Source: Deinococcus apachensis DSM 19763
Lineage (GTDB): Bacteria > Deinococcota > Deinococci > Deinococcales > Deinococcaceae
Direction: 5' to 3'
Length of the DNA stretch: 31,578 nt
Assembly (NCBI RefSeq): GCF_000381345.1
Contig: NZ_KB906422.1
Coordinates: 1 to 31,578 of the forward strand
The notes under the pieces were generated by a model that saw only the letters and a list, made by a program, of their open reading frames with translations, was not told where the DNA came from and made no database searches. A program made the translations under genes and the position numbers. Below are positions 1-8,571 of this stretch, one piece after another. The number at the start of each line of letters is the position of its first letter. Position 1 is the stretch's first letter.

Positions 1-522
<522 letters not shown>

Positions 523-523
<1 letters not shown>

Positions 524-885
524 TTCTTGGCCAGTGCCTCAGGCGTCCATGCTGGCTGTTGACGCTTGAGCTGCAAGACCCTCTCCAAGATGTCCCGTTC
601 CTGCCGGATAGTCTTCAACTCGCGCTTCACCGAATTTCCACCTGTTCGGCGTTCAGCCCTGGTTTACTTTTCTGATCACTCGCATTGACCCAGCGGCGGA
701 GCAAGGACTCGCTCAACTCCAGGTTGCCCGCGACCTGGCTCTCAGCGACATCCAGTTGCTTGGCACGTGGACGGCTTCCTGTTTGAACTCGGCACTGAAG
801 GTACGACCTTTGCCCACAGTGGACCCCGACTTCTTGTTGCCGGGCCTTAACTCCCTGTCCACGCAGCTGGGGCAACCTCATCACT
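523..885 (-). pseudogene. IS3-family transposase OrfA remnant
   Basis: On the minus strand one frame reads AKQLDVAESQVAGNLELSES, then LLRRWV, and ends NAEQVEIR. After a one-base frame change at about 625 the next frame continues VKRELKTIRQERDILERV and PEALAKK. The helix-turn-helix (VAESQVAGNLELSESLLRRW) followed by the REL-x-RQERDIL leucine-zipper segment is the signature of IS3-family OrfA. The reading frame runs into the inverted repeat of the IS1 element at 522, so the IS1 insertion appears to have cut this gene off. The N-terminal KYTPEFK-type start is not recognisable. Not functional. Confidence 0.75.
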
Positions 886-1879
886 TGACGCTGCTGAGGT
901 CGAAGACGAGGCCATGGCCGTTCCCTTCGCGGACCGTGAGCTGGCGCAAGCCCACGTCTGCGGGAGCGACAAACACCAGGCGCACCCGGTACTCCTCACC
1001 GGGCTTCACGCTGCGGTTGATGGCCTCCTCCGGGCGGTTGCCCTTAGCGAGCACCCAGAACTCCACCGGTTCCCCGTCCGCGTCGAGCAGTTCGTTCTTG
1101 AAGGTGTAGTGCGAGGGGCTGTCGGCGTCCGCCCCGACGTTCCTCATCACCACGGTCGCCAGCACATAGCGTTTGCCGGACGGCGCCTCGCGCCCGAGCA
1201 TCGGCTCGGTCGAGAAGGAGACGTTCTCGAACCTCATGTCGTAACGCCCCATGACATAGGTCGTGCCCATCTTTGCCGGAGCGTCTGCCAGGGCTGTCGC
1301 ACCGCTCGGGTCCTTGGGGTCGGCGAAGGGGGCGGGCACTGCCTTGGCCTGCGTCCGCAGGTCATACCGCAGCACCGGGCCGTCGCCGCGCTGGACGATC
1401 AGCTTGGGAATCACGCCGCTCGCCGGAACACGGACGACCGAGACGATCTCCACCTTCTGCGCGGGCTTGAGGCTCGCCCGGTACTCCTCACTCGTTCCAG
1501 CGCGGACGAAGGCGCTCTCACTGACGTGGTTGACGTTCTTCACGTCGACGGCCGTGAATTTCAGGCCGTACAGGCTCGCGTCCTGCCGGGTGGGGTTGTG
1601 AGCGGTGAAGCGCAGCACGAGGAGCTTCTCGTCGGCTTTCGGGACGATCAGCGCCGTGCCGAGCAGCACACGGCCCGTGGTGTAGGACGCGCTCAGCAGG
1701 GTGAAGTTGATAGGGTTCTGCTGGCCGACCGTGAACGTCTGGCCGATCCTCGCATTCTGCCCGTTCAGTTGCGTCGTGCCCATGACGACGGGCTGGGCAG
1801 GCTTGGCGGGTGCGTTCCCGGCAAGGGCTGTGGTGACGAGGGCGAGCGTCAGGGCGGACAGGATGAGTCGGGTACGCAT
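881..1879 (-). CDS. Exported DUF4352-like protein, two beta domains
   Basis: 332 aa. Residues 1-20 (MRTRLILSALTLALVTTALA) form a Sec signal peptide. Two consecutive domains of about 140 residues follow. The first (about 35-175) contains GKxFTVG-like, ADEKLLVLRFTAHNPT and KPAQKVE segments; the second (about 205-330) contains KRYVLATVVMRNVG, KPGEEYRVRLVF and VFDLSS. The pattern ADEKLLVL...HNP is that of DUF4352-type immunoglobulin-like extracellular domains. The function is unknown; such proteins are usually on or outside the cell surface. It is clearly paralogous to 25541-26563 along its whole length. The start is chosen because AAGGAGG precedes it at good spacing. Its promoter carries a two-heptamer box at 1930-1961, 51 nt upstream. 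Only the naming of the domain family is uncertain. Confidence 0.85.
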   Translation of the reverse strand: MRTRLILSALTLALVTTALAGNAPAKPAQPVVMGTTQLNGQNARIGQTFTVGQQNPINFTLLSASYTTGRVLLGTALIVPKADEKLLVLRFTAHNPTRQDASLYGLKFTAVDVKNVNHVSESAFVRAGTSEEYRASLKPAQKVEIVSVVRVPASGVIPKLIVQRGDGPVLRYDLRTQAKAVPAPFADPKDPSGATALADAPAKMGTTYVMGRYDMRFENVSFSTEPMLGREAPSGKRYVLATVVMRNVGADADSPSHYTFKNELLDADGEPVEFWVLAKGNRPEEAINRSVKPGEEYRVRLVFVAPADVGLRQLTVREGNGHGLVFDLSSVK

Positions 1880-1929
1880 GGGTGCTTCCTCCTTGGACTG
1901 CGGTCGGGGAATCCGGCCGCGTTGGAGGA

Positions 1930-1961
1930 AAGGTACGGGGAGGAGGGTGGCTGAAGAATGT
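1930..1961 (-). promoter_or_regulatory. SARP-type promoter, class 2 (for 881-1879)
   Basis: Read on the minus strand: ACATTCT (1955-1961), 4 nt, CCACCCT (1944-1950), 8 nt, then -10 TACCTT (1930-1935). The heptamers start 11 bp apart. There is no TTGACA-like -35; the repeats occupy its place, as in SARP-activated promoters. A near-identical arrangement occurs at 9898-9929 and 10099-10130. Confidence 0.7.
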
Positions 1962-2040
1962 TGGCGCCGCTCACCGCCGCCCGTTTCTCAGGAGGCGAGC
2001 ACAACAGCCGGGTTTCCTCAGCTGGCAGCCCCAAAAGAAG

Positions 2041-2063
2041 AGGCGCACCGCCGGGGTGCGCCT
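2041..2063 (-). terminator. Rho-independent terminator of the first regulator operon
   Basis: Perfect 9-bp stem AGGCGCACC / GGTGCGCCT with a 5-nt loop. On the minus strand it is followed by a T-rich stretch (CTTCTTTTGG). It lies 19 nt beyond the stop codon of the small gene 2082-2279, so it ends the operon that starts at 7755. Confidence 0.8.
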
Positions 2064-2081
2064 GGAACTTCCCCGTCCCCT

Positions 2082-2279
2082 TCAGCGCCGCAGGAGTTCC
2101 CCGTACAGGTGCTCAATGTAGTCGTCCACACTGGCGAAGGACCTCCGTACCCCGTAGGTACCTTCCCGAACTGTCGCGTGCCAGCCGGGGGGATAGTCCT
2201 CCCCCTCGCCCCACACGCGCAGGACGTACACGCGCCCCTCGCTCGTCGGTCGCTCGGCCCGGCCCTCTTCCTGTTCCAT
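2082..2279 (-). CDS. Small protein of the YVLRVW type (65 aa)
   Basis: 65 aa, beginning MEQEEGRAE. The core reads RVYVLRVW, then W-H-A-T-V-R, then RRSFASVDDYIEHLYGEL. This matches a loose pattern of small bacterial proteins (Y-L-L-R-L-W ... W-R-A-S-L ... F-x-S-x-x-x-L-x-x-x-L) of unknown function. A paralogue is at 24657-24845 (YVLRVW, WRASLRL, FSSPDLLLAYL). The start is at 2279 because AAAGGGG precedes it; an ATG seven codons upstream (2300) has no such site. It lies 76 nt downstream of the short BTAD regulator and before a terminator, so it is probably the last gene of that operon. Being soluble, tiny and regulator-linked, it could be an accessory factor, but this is a guess. Confidence 0.75.
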   Translation of the reverse strand: MEQEEGRAERPTSEGRVYVLRVWGEGEDYPPGWHATVREGTYGVRRSFASVDDYIEHLYGELLRR

Positions 2280-2355
2280 GATTTCCCCTTTCCACCGCAA
2301 GCCCGCAGTGGGCCTGAAGGTAGCAGGCGCGGCGTGGCTGGGGGATGACGCGGAC

Positions 2356-4401
2356 TCAGGAGGGCACTTGCGCCGCCCGGTCGGCCAACACTTCGAGACT
2401 CCGGCGCACGCCCGCCGCCCCGCCTACGTCTCCTGACGCCGTGAACGCAGCCTCGGCGCGGGTGTAGAACTCGCGAGCCTCAACGAACCTAAGGTTGCCC
2501 GCCGCCGCTTCGCCCGCCCTGACCAGCCAGGGCGCGGCCTGCTTCGGGTCCTCGCCGTTCTCCCAGTGCCCCGCCACCCGGGCGGGATGGGCGCCCGCCG
2601 CCGCCAGTACCCGCGCCGCGCTGCGGTGCAGCACCCGGCGCACCGTGGGCGGCATCTGGGCAAGCACCGTTTCGAGCACAAGGTCGTGGCTGAAGGCCTC
2701 CCCGGAGACGACCTGCGTCGCCTCCAGCTCCTCCCAGGCCGTCATGGTGTCCAGCAGGCCCGTGCCGAGCGTCTGGGTGACCAGTTCGAGCGTGAAGTCG
2801 CGCCGGAGCACCGCCGCCGCCCGCGCCGCTTGCAGGGCGTTCGGCGAGAGCCGGGTGAGGCGCTCCTCGATCATCGCCCCCACGCCCGCGGGCCGGGAGG
2901 CGGGGGGACGGACCTCGGCACTTCCCCGCTCGAACATGTTCTTGACCGTCTCCAGCACGAACTGCACGTTGCCCCGCGTGGCGAGCGCGACCTCCCCGGC
3001 CACGCCCGCCCCGTTCGGCACGTCGAGGTCGGTGAGCAGGGCCGTGACGGCGTCCTGGCTCAGGGGGGAGAGGTGAATGGGAACGACAACGCCCGCCGCG
3101 TACATGGAGTCGAGCAGCGCCGCCGAGTAGGGCGGCAGCTCCCCGGTGCGGTGGCAGTACAGGCAGCGCAACATCGTGTTCGTGTCGCCCCAGAAGCGCG
3201 AGCCGACGTAGGCGCCCGCCTCAATGCTGGGCTCGTCCATGAACTGCACGTCGTCCGTGCAGATGATGACGGGGCCGCGCTCGGCCACCAGCCGCACGAC
3301 CTCGTACTTCGCTTCGTAGAAGCGGCGCTTGTCCGCCTCGGTCGTCATGGGGGGCGGCGCCTCCCCAAGTTCGGGCAGCATCCGGGCGAGTTCGCGGATC
3401 ACCCACCGCGGCAGGTCGAGGTCGGGGTTGGCCGCGAGAGTCTGCCGAAAGTTGCGCGCGTGAGTGGCGTAGGGCACGTCCGCGTCCCCCGGGCGTCCCT
3501 GGAAGAACAGAATTTGATGATCCTTCCGCGAACGCAGGAAGTCCTGGGCGAGGCGCGTCTTGCCCGAGCCGGGGTCCCCCTCGATCATGATGCCCAGGCC
3601 CTTCTCCCACGCCTCCTCCATGCGTGCCCACACGTCCTCGCGGCCCACCAGGATGGGGGGGCGCAGCACCTGAAGGGGGATACGGGCGGCCCGCCGGGGG
3701 ACCCGCCTCTCCACGGTGCCTAGGTCAATATCCCGCGCGAGACGCTGTGTCGGCGCCGAGGGCTCGGCGCCGAGTTGGTGGCGGAGCGTGTGCTTGCAGC
3801 GGTGGTAGGCCCGCAGCGCCGCCGCCCGGTCGCCGAGGTCGTAGTGCGCGCGCATCAGGGCCCGGTGCCCTTCCTCGGAGACGGGGTCGAGTTCGGTCCA
3901 GCGTTCGGCAAGGGCGGCGGCCTCGGTGGTCTCGCCCTCCCGGAGCAGGCGCTCGACCTCCTCGCGGTACCGGCCCGCCTGCACCGCCGCCAGCCGCTCG
4001 CCCTGGGCGAGGACCCACTCGGCGAAGTCGGGCAGGTCGTCAAAGTCCACCCCGTCCAGCAGCGCGCCCCCCGCCCCCGCGCCCCCGGGGTTGAGGAGGT
4101 CGAGCGCATCCACGGTGACGTTCGACCCCAGGGCGAGCGAGTCGCCCGCCTCCACGAGATCCGCGCCGCTCGCCTCTCTCAGGCGGCGCAACAGGTGCAC
4201 GAGGTTGTTTCTGGCTGCCCCGGTGGGCGTCTCAGGCCACAGCAACTCGGCAAGATGACCGCGCGGCGCCCCACCCTCCAGCGCGATGTATGCCAGCAGC
4301 GCGGCGGTCTTGCGCTCCAGGGGTAGCGCCCGGCCCTCCGGCGAGGTGAGGCGCGGCGGACCGAGCACGTCCAGTCGCCAGGACGTCTGAGATTCAGGCA
4401 T
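2356..4401 (-). CDS. BTAD-AAA transcriptional regulator, short form
   Basis: 681 aa. Residues about 7-100 are an OmpR-like winged helix with the typical LLWPE...ARNNLVHLLRRLR segment. Residues about 115-225 form the bacterial transcriptional activation domain (BTAD; ALAERWTELDPVSEEGHRAL). Residues about 248-560 form an AAA/NACHT-like ATPase with Walker A GDPGSGKT (275-282) and Walker B VIICTDD (378-384). It stops at about residue 680, just after the ATPase arm, whereas its upstream partner continues with about 400 residues of TPR-like repeats. Related AfsR/SARP proteins activate transcription by binding 11-bp-spaced direct repeats. It follows 4426-7755 after 24 nt. Its own -10 (4407-4412) 5 nt before ATG suggests a leaderless transcript as well as read-through. 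Confidence 0.9.
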   Translation of the reverse strand: MPESQTSWRLDVLGPPRLTSPEGRALPLERKTAALLAYIALEGGAPRGHLAELLWPETPTGAARNNLVHLLRRLREASGADLVEAGDSLALGSNVTVDALDLLNPGGAGAGGALLDGVDFDDLPDFAEWVLAQGERLAAVQAGRYREEVERLLREGETTEAAALAERWTELDPVSEEGHRALMRAHYDLGDRAAALRAYHRCKHTLRHQLGAEPSAPTQRLARDIDLGTVERRVPRRAARIPLQVLRPPILVGREDVWARMEEAWEKGLGIMIEGDPGSGKTRLAQDFLRSRKDHQILFFQGRPGDADVPYATHARNFRQTLAANPDLDLPRWVIRELARMLPELGEAPPPMTTEADKRRFYEAKYEVVRLVAERGPVIICTDDVQFMDEPSIEAGAYVGSRFWGDTNTMLRCLYCHRTGELPPYSAALLDSMYAAGVVVPIHLSPLSQDAVTALLTDLDVPNGAGVAGEVALATRGNVQFVLETVKNMFERGSAEVRPPASRPAGVGAMIEERLTRLSPNALQAARAAAVLRRDFTLELVTQTLGTGLLDTMTAWEELEATQVVSGEAFSHDLVLETVLAQMPPTVRRVLHRSAARVLAAAGAHPARVAGHWENGEDPKQAAPWLVRAGEAAAGNLRFVEAREFYTRAEAAFTASGDVGGAAGVRRSLEVLADRAAQVPS

Positions 4402-4406
4402 TCCCC

Positions 4407-4412
4407 AGTTTA
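4407..4412 (-). promoter_or_regulatory. Probable leaderless -10 box for 2356-4401
   Basis: TAAACT on the minus strand, 5 nt before the ATG, with CACAAC 17 nt further upstream inside the end of the preceding gene. No Shine-Dalgarno precedes this ATG. A TAnnnT box this close to the start is typical of leaderless genes in Deinococcus. Confidence 0.5.
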
Positions 4413-4425
4413 GCCAATTCTCACC

Positions 4426-7400
4426 TTACGTTGTGAAGAATTGTTCCCTCGCGCAGAGGATGAGGCGCGCGACCGGGTTGTAGGTGAGGAACGCGTCCCT
4501 CGACTCGTGCGGGACCTGCTCGCGGGTGGTGCGCTCCAGCCACGCCTCTGCCGAGCGCAACGTCACCTCCGCCGTGGAGTCCCCGGCCGCCCGTTGCGCC
4601 CTGAACAGGGTGAGCAGCACCTCGCCGCGGGACAGGTCGGCGGGTTCGAGCGTGTTCAGGAGGTGGGCGCCCTGGGCCGCATGGGCGAGGGCTTCCCGAG
4701 CCTGACCCGCGCGCAGCAGGGCCCCCGCAAGCCGCGTGTGCGCGCTGAGTTCGAGGCCGCCGAGGTCGTGACGGCGGGCAAGGTCCAGGGCTTCGCGTGC
4801 CGCCGCGCAGGCGGCTTCAGGCTCATCCCGGAGCGCCTGCACGAGGCGCACCCGGCCCAGGGCGAGGGGGCGCGGCGCCCCACCGAGCAGCGTCTCTGCC
4901 TGTTCGAGGGCCGCCTGGCCGTCCGCCCCACGTTCAAAGGCGAGCCGGGCGAGGGCGAGATGGGCGCGGACCGCGTAGGTACCGGGAAGGTGAGCCGCGC
5001 CCGCCCGCGTCAGCATCTCCTCGGCCCGCACGTCGTCCCCGAGCGACACGAGCACCTCGCCCAGGCAACCACGCGCGTAGTCGTGCAACCAGCCACTGGG
5101 ATCGAGTTCACCCGTGAGAACCTGCTCGAAGTGCCGCACCGCCGCCGCGTATTCGCCGAGGTCCCCGTGGGCAAGGCCGAGCAGGAGGTGACTTATGGCC
5201 GAGGCGTCGGGCGGGTCGACCCCGTGCAGGGCCGCGGAACGCTGGAGGGCTTCCAGCCCCCCCCTCACGTCGCCGAGGTCACTCAGGCAGACCGAGAGGT
5301 TGCGCAGAATCACCGCGAGGTGGCCCCGGTCCCCCAGCGCTTCCAGCATCTCCGCCGCCCGGCGGTGCAACCCCTCGGCCTCGCGGTGGCGGTCCCCGTG
5401 ATCGAGGACGACGGCGAGGTTGCTCAGGCCGCTGGCGAGGGCGACGGAGGAACCGAGGGGCTCAAGCACCGCCACCGCCTCGCGCAGGGTCGCCTCGGCC
5501 TCGGACAGGCGACCCTGCGCCCAGAGCGCCGTGCCGAGGTCGCCGAGCAGGTTCGCCCGCAATTCCGGCTCGTCCTGGCCCTCCAGGGCCCTCAATCCGC
5601 GCCGCACCGCGACCTCCGCCCGCGCCCCCTCGTTGCGGGTGGAGAAGAGGCCCGCCTGGAGCAGCCAGCCCTGCGCGGTCTCAGTGGGGCTCTCCGCCCG
5701 CTCCAGCACGTCGTTCACCGCCGACTGGCGGGCCTCCAGGTTGTCGCCCAGGCTCAGCACCTCCGCCCGGCGCCGCCACGCCCCGAAGGCGCGATCATCG
5801 CCCAGCGCCTCGAAGAGGCGGGCGGCCTCCTCGAAGTGGGCCGCCGCCTCGCGCAGGCGCAGGGAGGCCTGGGCCGCCTCGCCCGCCCGCAGGAGCCACG
5901 GCGCGGCCTCGGTCTCCTGCTCGCCCTGCCGCCAGTGCCAGGCCACGCGGGCGGGCGGGGCGTGCTCGCCTTCCAGGGCGCGGGCGGCGGCGCGGTGGAG
6001 CAGCCGCCGCACTGAGGGCGGAATGCCTTCCAGCACCGCCTCCGCCACGAGGTCGTGGTGGAATCGCTCGCCCGCGAGGATCTGCGCCGCCTCCAGCTCG
6101 TCCCATGCGCCCACCACGTCGAGCAGCGGGGCCGAGAGCAGGCTCGCCACGAGGTCGGGGGTGAAGTCGCGCCCCAGGATTGCGCACGCCCGGGCGACGT
6201 GCAGGGCCATCTTCGGGAGGCGGGCGAGGCGGTCATTGATGAGCTGACCCAGCCGGGGTGGGACATGCCCGTTTCGGCCAAAGGCCCCACCACTCGCCAG
6301 CGCCTTGACCCCCTCCAGCACGAAGAGGGGATGTCCACCCGAGGCGCGGGCCAGACCCTCCGCCTCCTCCGGGGCCACGTTCAGGCTGAAGAGCAGTTCC
6401 CGGGTGGCCGTCTCGCTCAGCGGCGGCAGGCGCAACCACTCGGCCTGCCCGGCCTCGACCAGCCGCTCGAAGATCCCCCGGGTGTAGGGGGGCAGCTCGT
6501 TCTCCCGGTGCACGGCGATGAAGTGCGGCAGCCCGCCCGGCTGGCCCATCGGAAAGACGGCCCCGATCATGTCGAAGCCCACCTCGACGCTCGCATCGTC
6601 GGCAAACTGCATGTCGTCGAACACGCACACGTCCACACCGGTCAGGCAGAGCCCGAAGGCGTGCTGAAGGGCGGTGTGCAGGCCCGCGTCCGTGCTCGTG
6701 GCGGGTGCCTCCCCCGGGGGCGCAAGTTCGGGGAGGAGGAAACTCACCGCCCGCCGCAGATCGAGGGGCAACTCGGCACCCGAGAGGCTCAGCGCCCGGC
6801 GCAGGCTGCGAATCGTGGTGGTGTAGGGAACGAGGGTATCCCCCGGGCGCGCCTCGACCCACAGCACCCGCCCCTTGCCCGCCCCGAAGTCTGCCGCCAG
6901 GCGCGATTTGCCCATGCCCGGCGCCCCCGCCACGATGATGAATTGCCCCCGCTCCCAGGCCTCCTCCATCCGGGCGAGTTCGCGCTCGCGGCCCGCGAGG
7001 ACAGGGGGGTGCAGGGCCGCAAAGGACACTGGGACCATGGGCCGGGCCGGGGGTAACGCGTCGCCCCGCTCGATCAGCGCCGCGAGTTCACGGGTCTCGG
7101 GCATGGGCTCGGTGCGCAGCTCGTCCCGCAGCCGCTCCCGCAACCCCGCGTACACCTCCAGCGCCTCGGCGCTCTGGCCCCTGAGGTACAGCAGGCGCAT
7201 CAGCCGCCGGTGTGTCTCCTCGGACTGCGGGTCGAGGGCGAGGGCGCGCCGGGCGAGGAGGGTCGCGCCCGCCAGATCCCCGGCCTCCTCGGCCCGGTCC
7301 GCCGCGCGGGCCGTTTCCCGGGCCCGCCGCGCGTCGATCCGGTCCCGCTGCACGATCAGCCAGTCGGCGAGGTCAAGGTGGTCGTCGAAGCGAACGCCGT

Positions 7401-7755
7401 CCAGCAGGGTGCCGTCCGGCATCCCGGCTCCGCCGGATGCGCCCCTCAGCACGTCCACCTGAACCCCGGGGGCGAGGGAGAGCGTCTCCTGACCCACGAT
7501 CAGGTCCTCACCATGCGCGGCGCGCATCCGGCGCAGGAGCTGAACGAGGTTGTTCCGGGCCGCCGTCTCGGTCCGTTCGGGCCACAGCAACCCGGCCAGG
7601 CGCGACCTGGGCGACTGACCCTCCAGAGCGAGGTACGCCAGCAGGGCGAGCGACTTGCCCTCCGGCCGCGTCTCCCGGCCGTCCGGCGCCACGAGGCGGG
7701 GCCCGCCGAGCACGAACAGGCGCCATGTTGCCATATTGTTCATCGGTCCCGACAT
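4426..7755 (-). CDS. BTAD-AAA transcriptional regulator with TPR arm, long form
   Basis: 1109 aa. A winged-helix domain (about 10-105; LLWPERTETAARNNLVQLLR) is followed by BTAD (about 115-235), an AAA ATPase (about 250-560; Walker A GAPGMGKS at 277-284, Walker B VCVFDD at 376-381) and, from about 640 to 1080, alanine- and leucine-rich TPR-like repeats (for example RANLLGDLGTALWAQGRLSE). This is the AfsR/MalT-like layout in which the repeats sense a ligand or partner and the ATPase switches DNA binding; the ligand is unknown. First gene of the operon with 2356-4401 and 2082-2279. The start is uncertain: ATGs at 7755, 7743 and 7734 share the frame, none has a clear Shine-Dalgarno, and relatives in this window begin shortly before the W-x-L-x-VLG motif, which favours 7743 or 7734. 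Confidence 0.9.
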   Translation of the reverse strand: MSGPMNNMATWRLFVLGGPRLVAPDGRETRPEGKSLALLAYLALEGQSPRSRLAGLLWPERTETAARNNLVQLLRRMRAAHGEDLIVGQETLSLAPGVQVDVLRGASGGAGMPDGTLLDGVRFDDHLDLADWLIVQRDRIDARRARETARAADRAEEAGDLAGATLLARRALALDPQSEETHRRLMRLLYLRGQSAEALEVYAGLRERLRDELRTEPMPETRELAALIERGDALPPARPMVPVSFAALHPPVLAGRERELARMEEAWERGQFIIVAGAPGMGKSRLAADFGAGKGRVLWVEARPGDTLVPYTTTIRSLRRALSLSGAELPLDLRRAVSFLLPELAPPGEAPATSTDAGLHTALQHAFGLCLTGVDVCVFDDMQFADDASVEVGFDMIGAVFPMGQPGGLPHFIAVHRENELPPYTRGIFERLVEAGQAEWLRLPPLSETATRELLFSLNVAPEEAEGLARASGGHPLFVLEGVKALASGGAFGRNGHVPPRLGQLINDRLARLPKMALHVARACAILGRDFTPDLVASLLSAPLLDVVGAWDELEAAQILAGERFHHDLVAEAVLEGIPPSVRRLLHRAAARALEGEHAPPARVAWHWRQGEQETEAAPWLLRAGEAAQASLRLREAAAHFEEAARLFEALGDDRAFGAWRRRAEVLSLGDNLEARQSAVNDVLERAESPTETAQGWLLQAGLFSTRNEGARAEVAVRRGLRALEGQDEPELRANLLGDLGTALWAQGRLSEAEATLREAVAVLEPLGSSVALASGLSNLAVVLDHGDRHREAEGLHRRAAEMLEALGDRGHLAVILRNLSVCLSDLGDVRGGLEALQRSAALHGVDPPDASAISHLLLGLAHGDLGEYAAAVRHFEQVLTGELDPSGWLHDYARGCLGEVLVSLGDDVRAEEMLTRAGAAHLPGTYAVRAHLALARLAFERGADGQAALEQAETLLGGAPRPLALGRVRLVQALRDEPEAACAAAREALDLARRHDLGGLELSAHTRLAGALLRAGQAREALAHAAQGAHLLNTLEPADLSRGEVLLTLFRAQRAAGDSTAEVTLRSAEAWLERTTREQVPHESRDAFLTYNPVARLILCAREQFFTT

Positions 7756-7855
7756 GCTAGCAGGGGACGACCGGAGAGAGCGGAAAGGCTGGGGGCCGTC
7801 AGGAGTTCCCCCAGTGAGTGAAGTGCTCTGCCCCGTTCAGGCCGGAGCAGGTCTG

Positions 7856-7887
7856 TCACCCGTGAGCCACGCTCAACTGCGTAAGTT
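7856..7887 (+). promoter_or_regulatory. SARP-type promoter, class 1 (for 7967-8440)
   Basis: TCACCCG (7856-7862), 4 nt, CCACGCT (7867-7873), 8 nt, then -10 TAAGTT (7882-7887). The heptamer period is 11 bp. An in-frame ATG follows 7 nt after the -10 at 7895. The site lies between the divergent regulator gene (start 7755) and the secreted protein. Confidence 0.7.
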
Positions 7888-7966
7888 CGGGGGGATGAAC
7901 AACCAGACGTTATCCGCCAAATGCCTCCAGTCTTACCGTTCCCTCTCCCGTTGGAGGAGCCATGCT

Positions 7967-8440
7967 ATGCGGGGCAGCCTGTTGCTCTGCACCCTGCTTG
8001 GGGGCGCGTCCGCGGGGGGGAGCGCGCCGCCCCCGTCGCCCGCCGAAGTCCTGGCCTCGCTGGGGCTCGGGGACGTGTGCGTCGGTGAGGGCGCGACTGT
8101 CCTTTCCTCCGAGGATCTCCCCAATACCTTCCTGCTGTCCTACTCGGAAATCATGTCCGGTGTCGCCGACCGTCACCGGGAGGAGTTGTCCTTCAGGGGG
8201 GGGAAGTGCAAGGTGTACACACACCTCACGCTGGCGTTCGGCGGCCAGGAACCCCGCCTGCCGTACACGCTCCGCTTGCAGCTCATCCGTGACCCCTGGA
8301 ACGACGCGAACCCCGGGGTCGTCTGGGAGAGTGGGGCAGTAGGTGTTGCCGATTCCCTGGGTACTCTGGAGAATCTTCAGAACGTCGCGGACGAGTTGTA
8401 CCTGCGTCTGCTCGCGGACTGGCGGCGCACCCACCTGTAA
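7967..8440 (+). CDS. Small exported protein with GDVC motif
   Basis: 157 aa from the ATG at 7967, which has a strong GGAGGAG 7 nt upstream. A short signal peptide (MRGSLLLCTLLGGASAGG) is followed by a proline-rich stretch and a mature domain with LGLGDVCVGEG, CKVYTHLTLAFGG and a C-terminal LYLRLLADWRR helix. Function unknown. It resembles 20682-21257 in length, in the GDVC near the mature N-terminus, in a second Cys before a V-x-T strand, and in the LYxRLI/LxxxW ending. An alternative in-frame start at 7895 sits 7 nt after the -10 of the promoter at 7856 and would add 24 residues (MNNQTLSAKC...), giving a leaderless 181-aa form. Divergent from the BTAD operon. Confidence 0.75.
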   Translation: MRGSLLLCTLLGGASAGGSAPPPSPAEVLASLGLGDVCVGEGATVLSSEDLPNTFLLSYSEIMSGVADRHREELSFRGGKCKVYTHLTLAFGGQEPRLPYTLRLQLIRDPWNDANPGVVWESGAVGVADSLGTLENLQNVADELYLRLLADWRRTHL

Positions 8441-8450
8441 AGGACGAACA

Positions 8451-8480
8451 CGAACGCCCCTACCTTGACGGGGGCGTTCG
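8451..8480. terminator. Terminator hairpin between convergent genes
   Basis: Perfect 10-bp stem CGAACGCCCC / GGGGCGTTCG with a 10-nt loop, starting 10 nt after the stop of 7967-8440 and 92 nt from the stop of the convergent 8572-9864. It is followed on the plus strand only by a weak T stretch (CGTTTC). Likely serves both directions. Confidence 0.65.
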
Positions 8481-8571
8481 CGTTTCATCCAATTCCTTCC
8501 TCTCTGCGGGGGTGATCGGAGGGCGACCACCTCTCGTGCAGCCGCCCTTTGAGAGCCTCCGGCAAATCCGT

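Noticed and set aside
914..1954. A 346-residue plus-strand open frame opposite the DUF4352 gene
   Set aside because: Lacks a ribosome site and any domain; high-GC antisense frame of a well-supported minus-strand gene.
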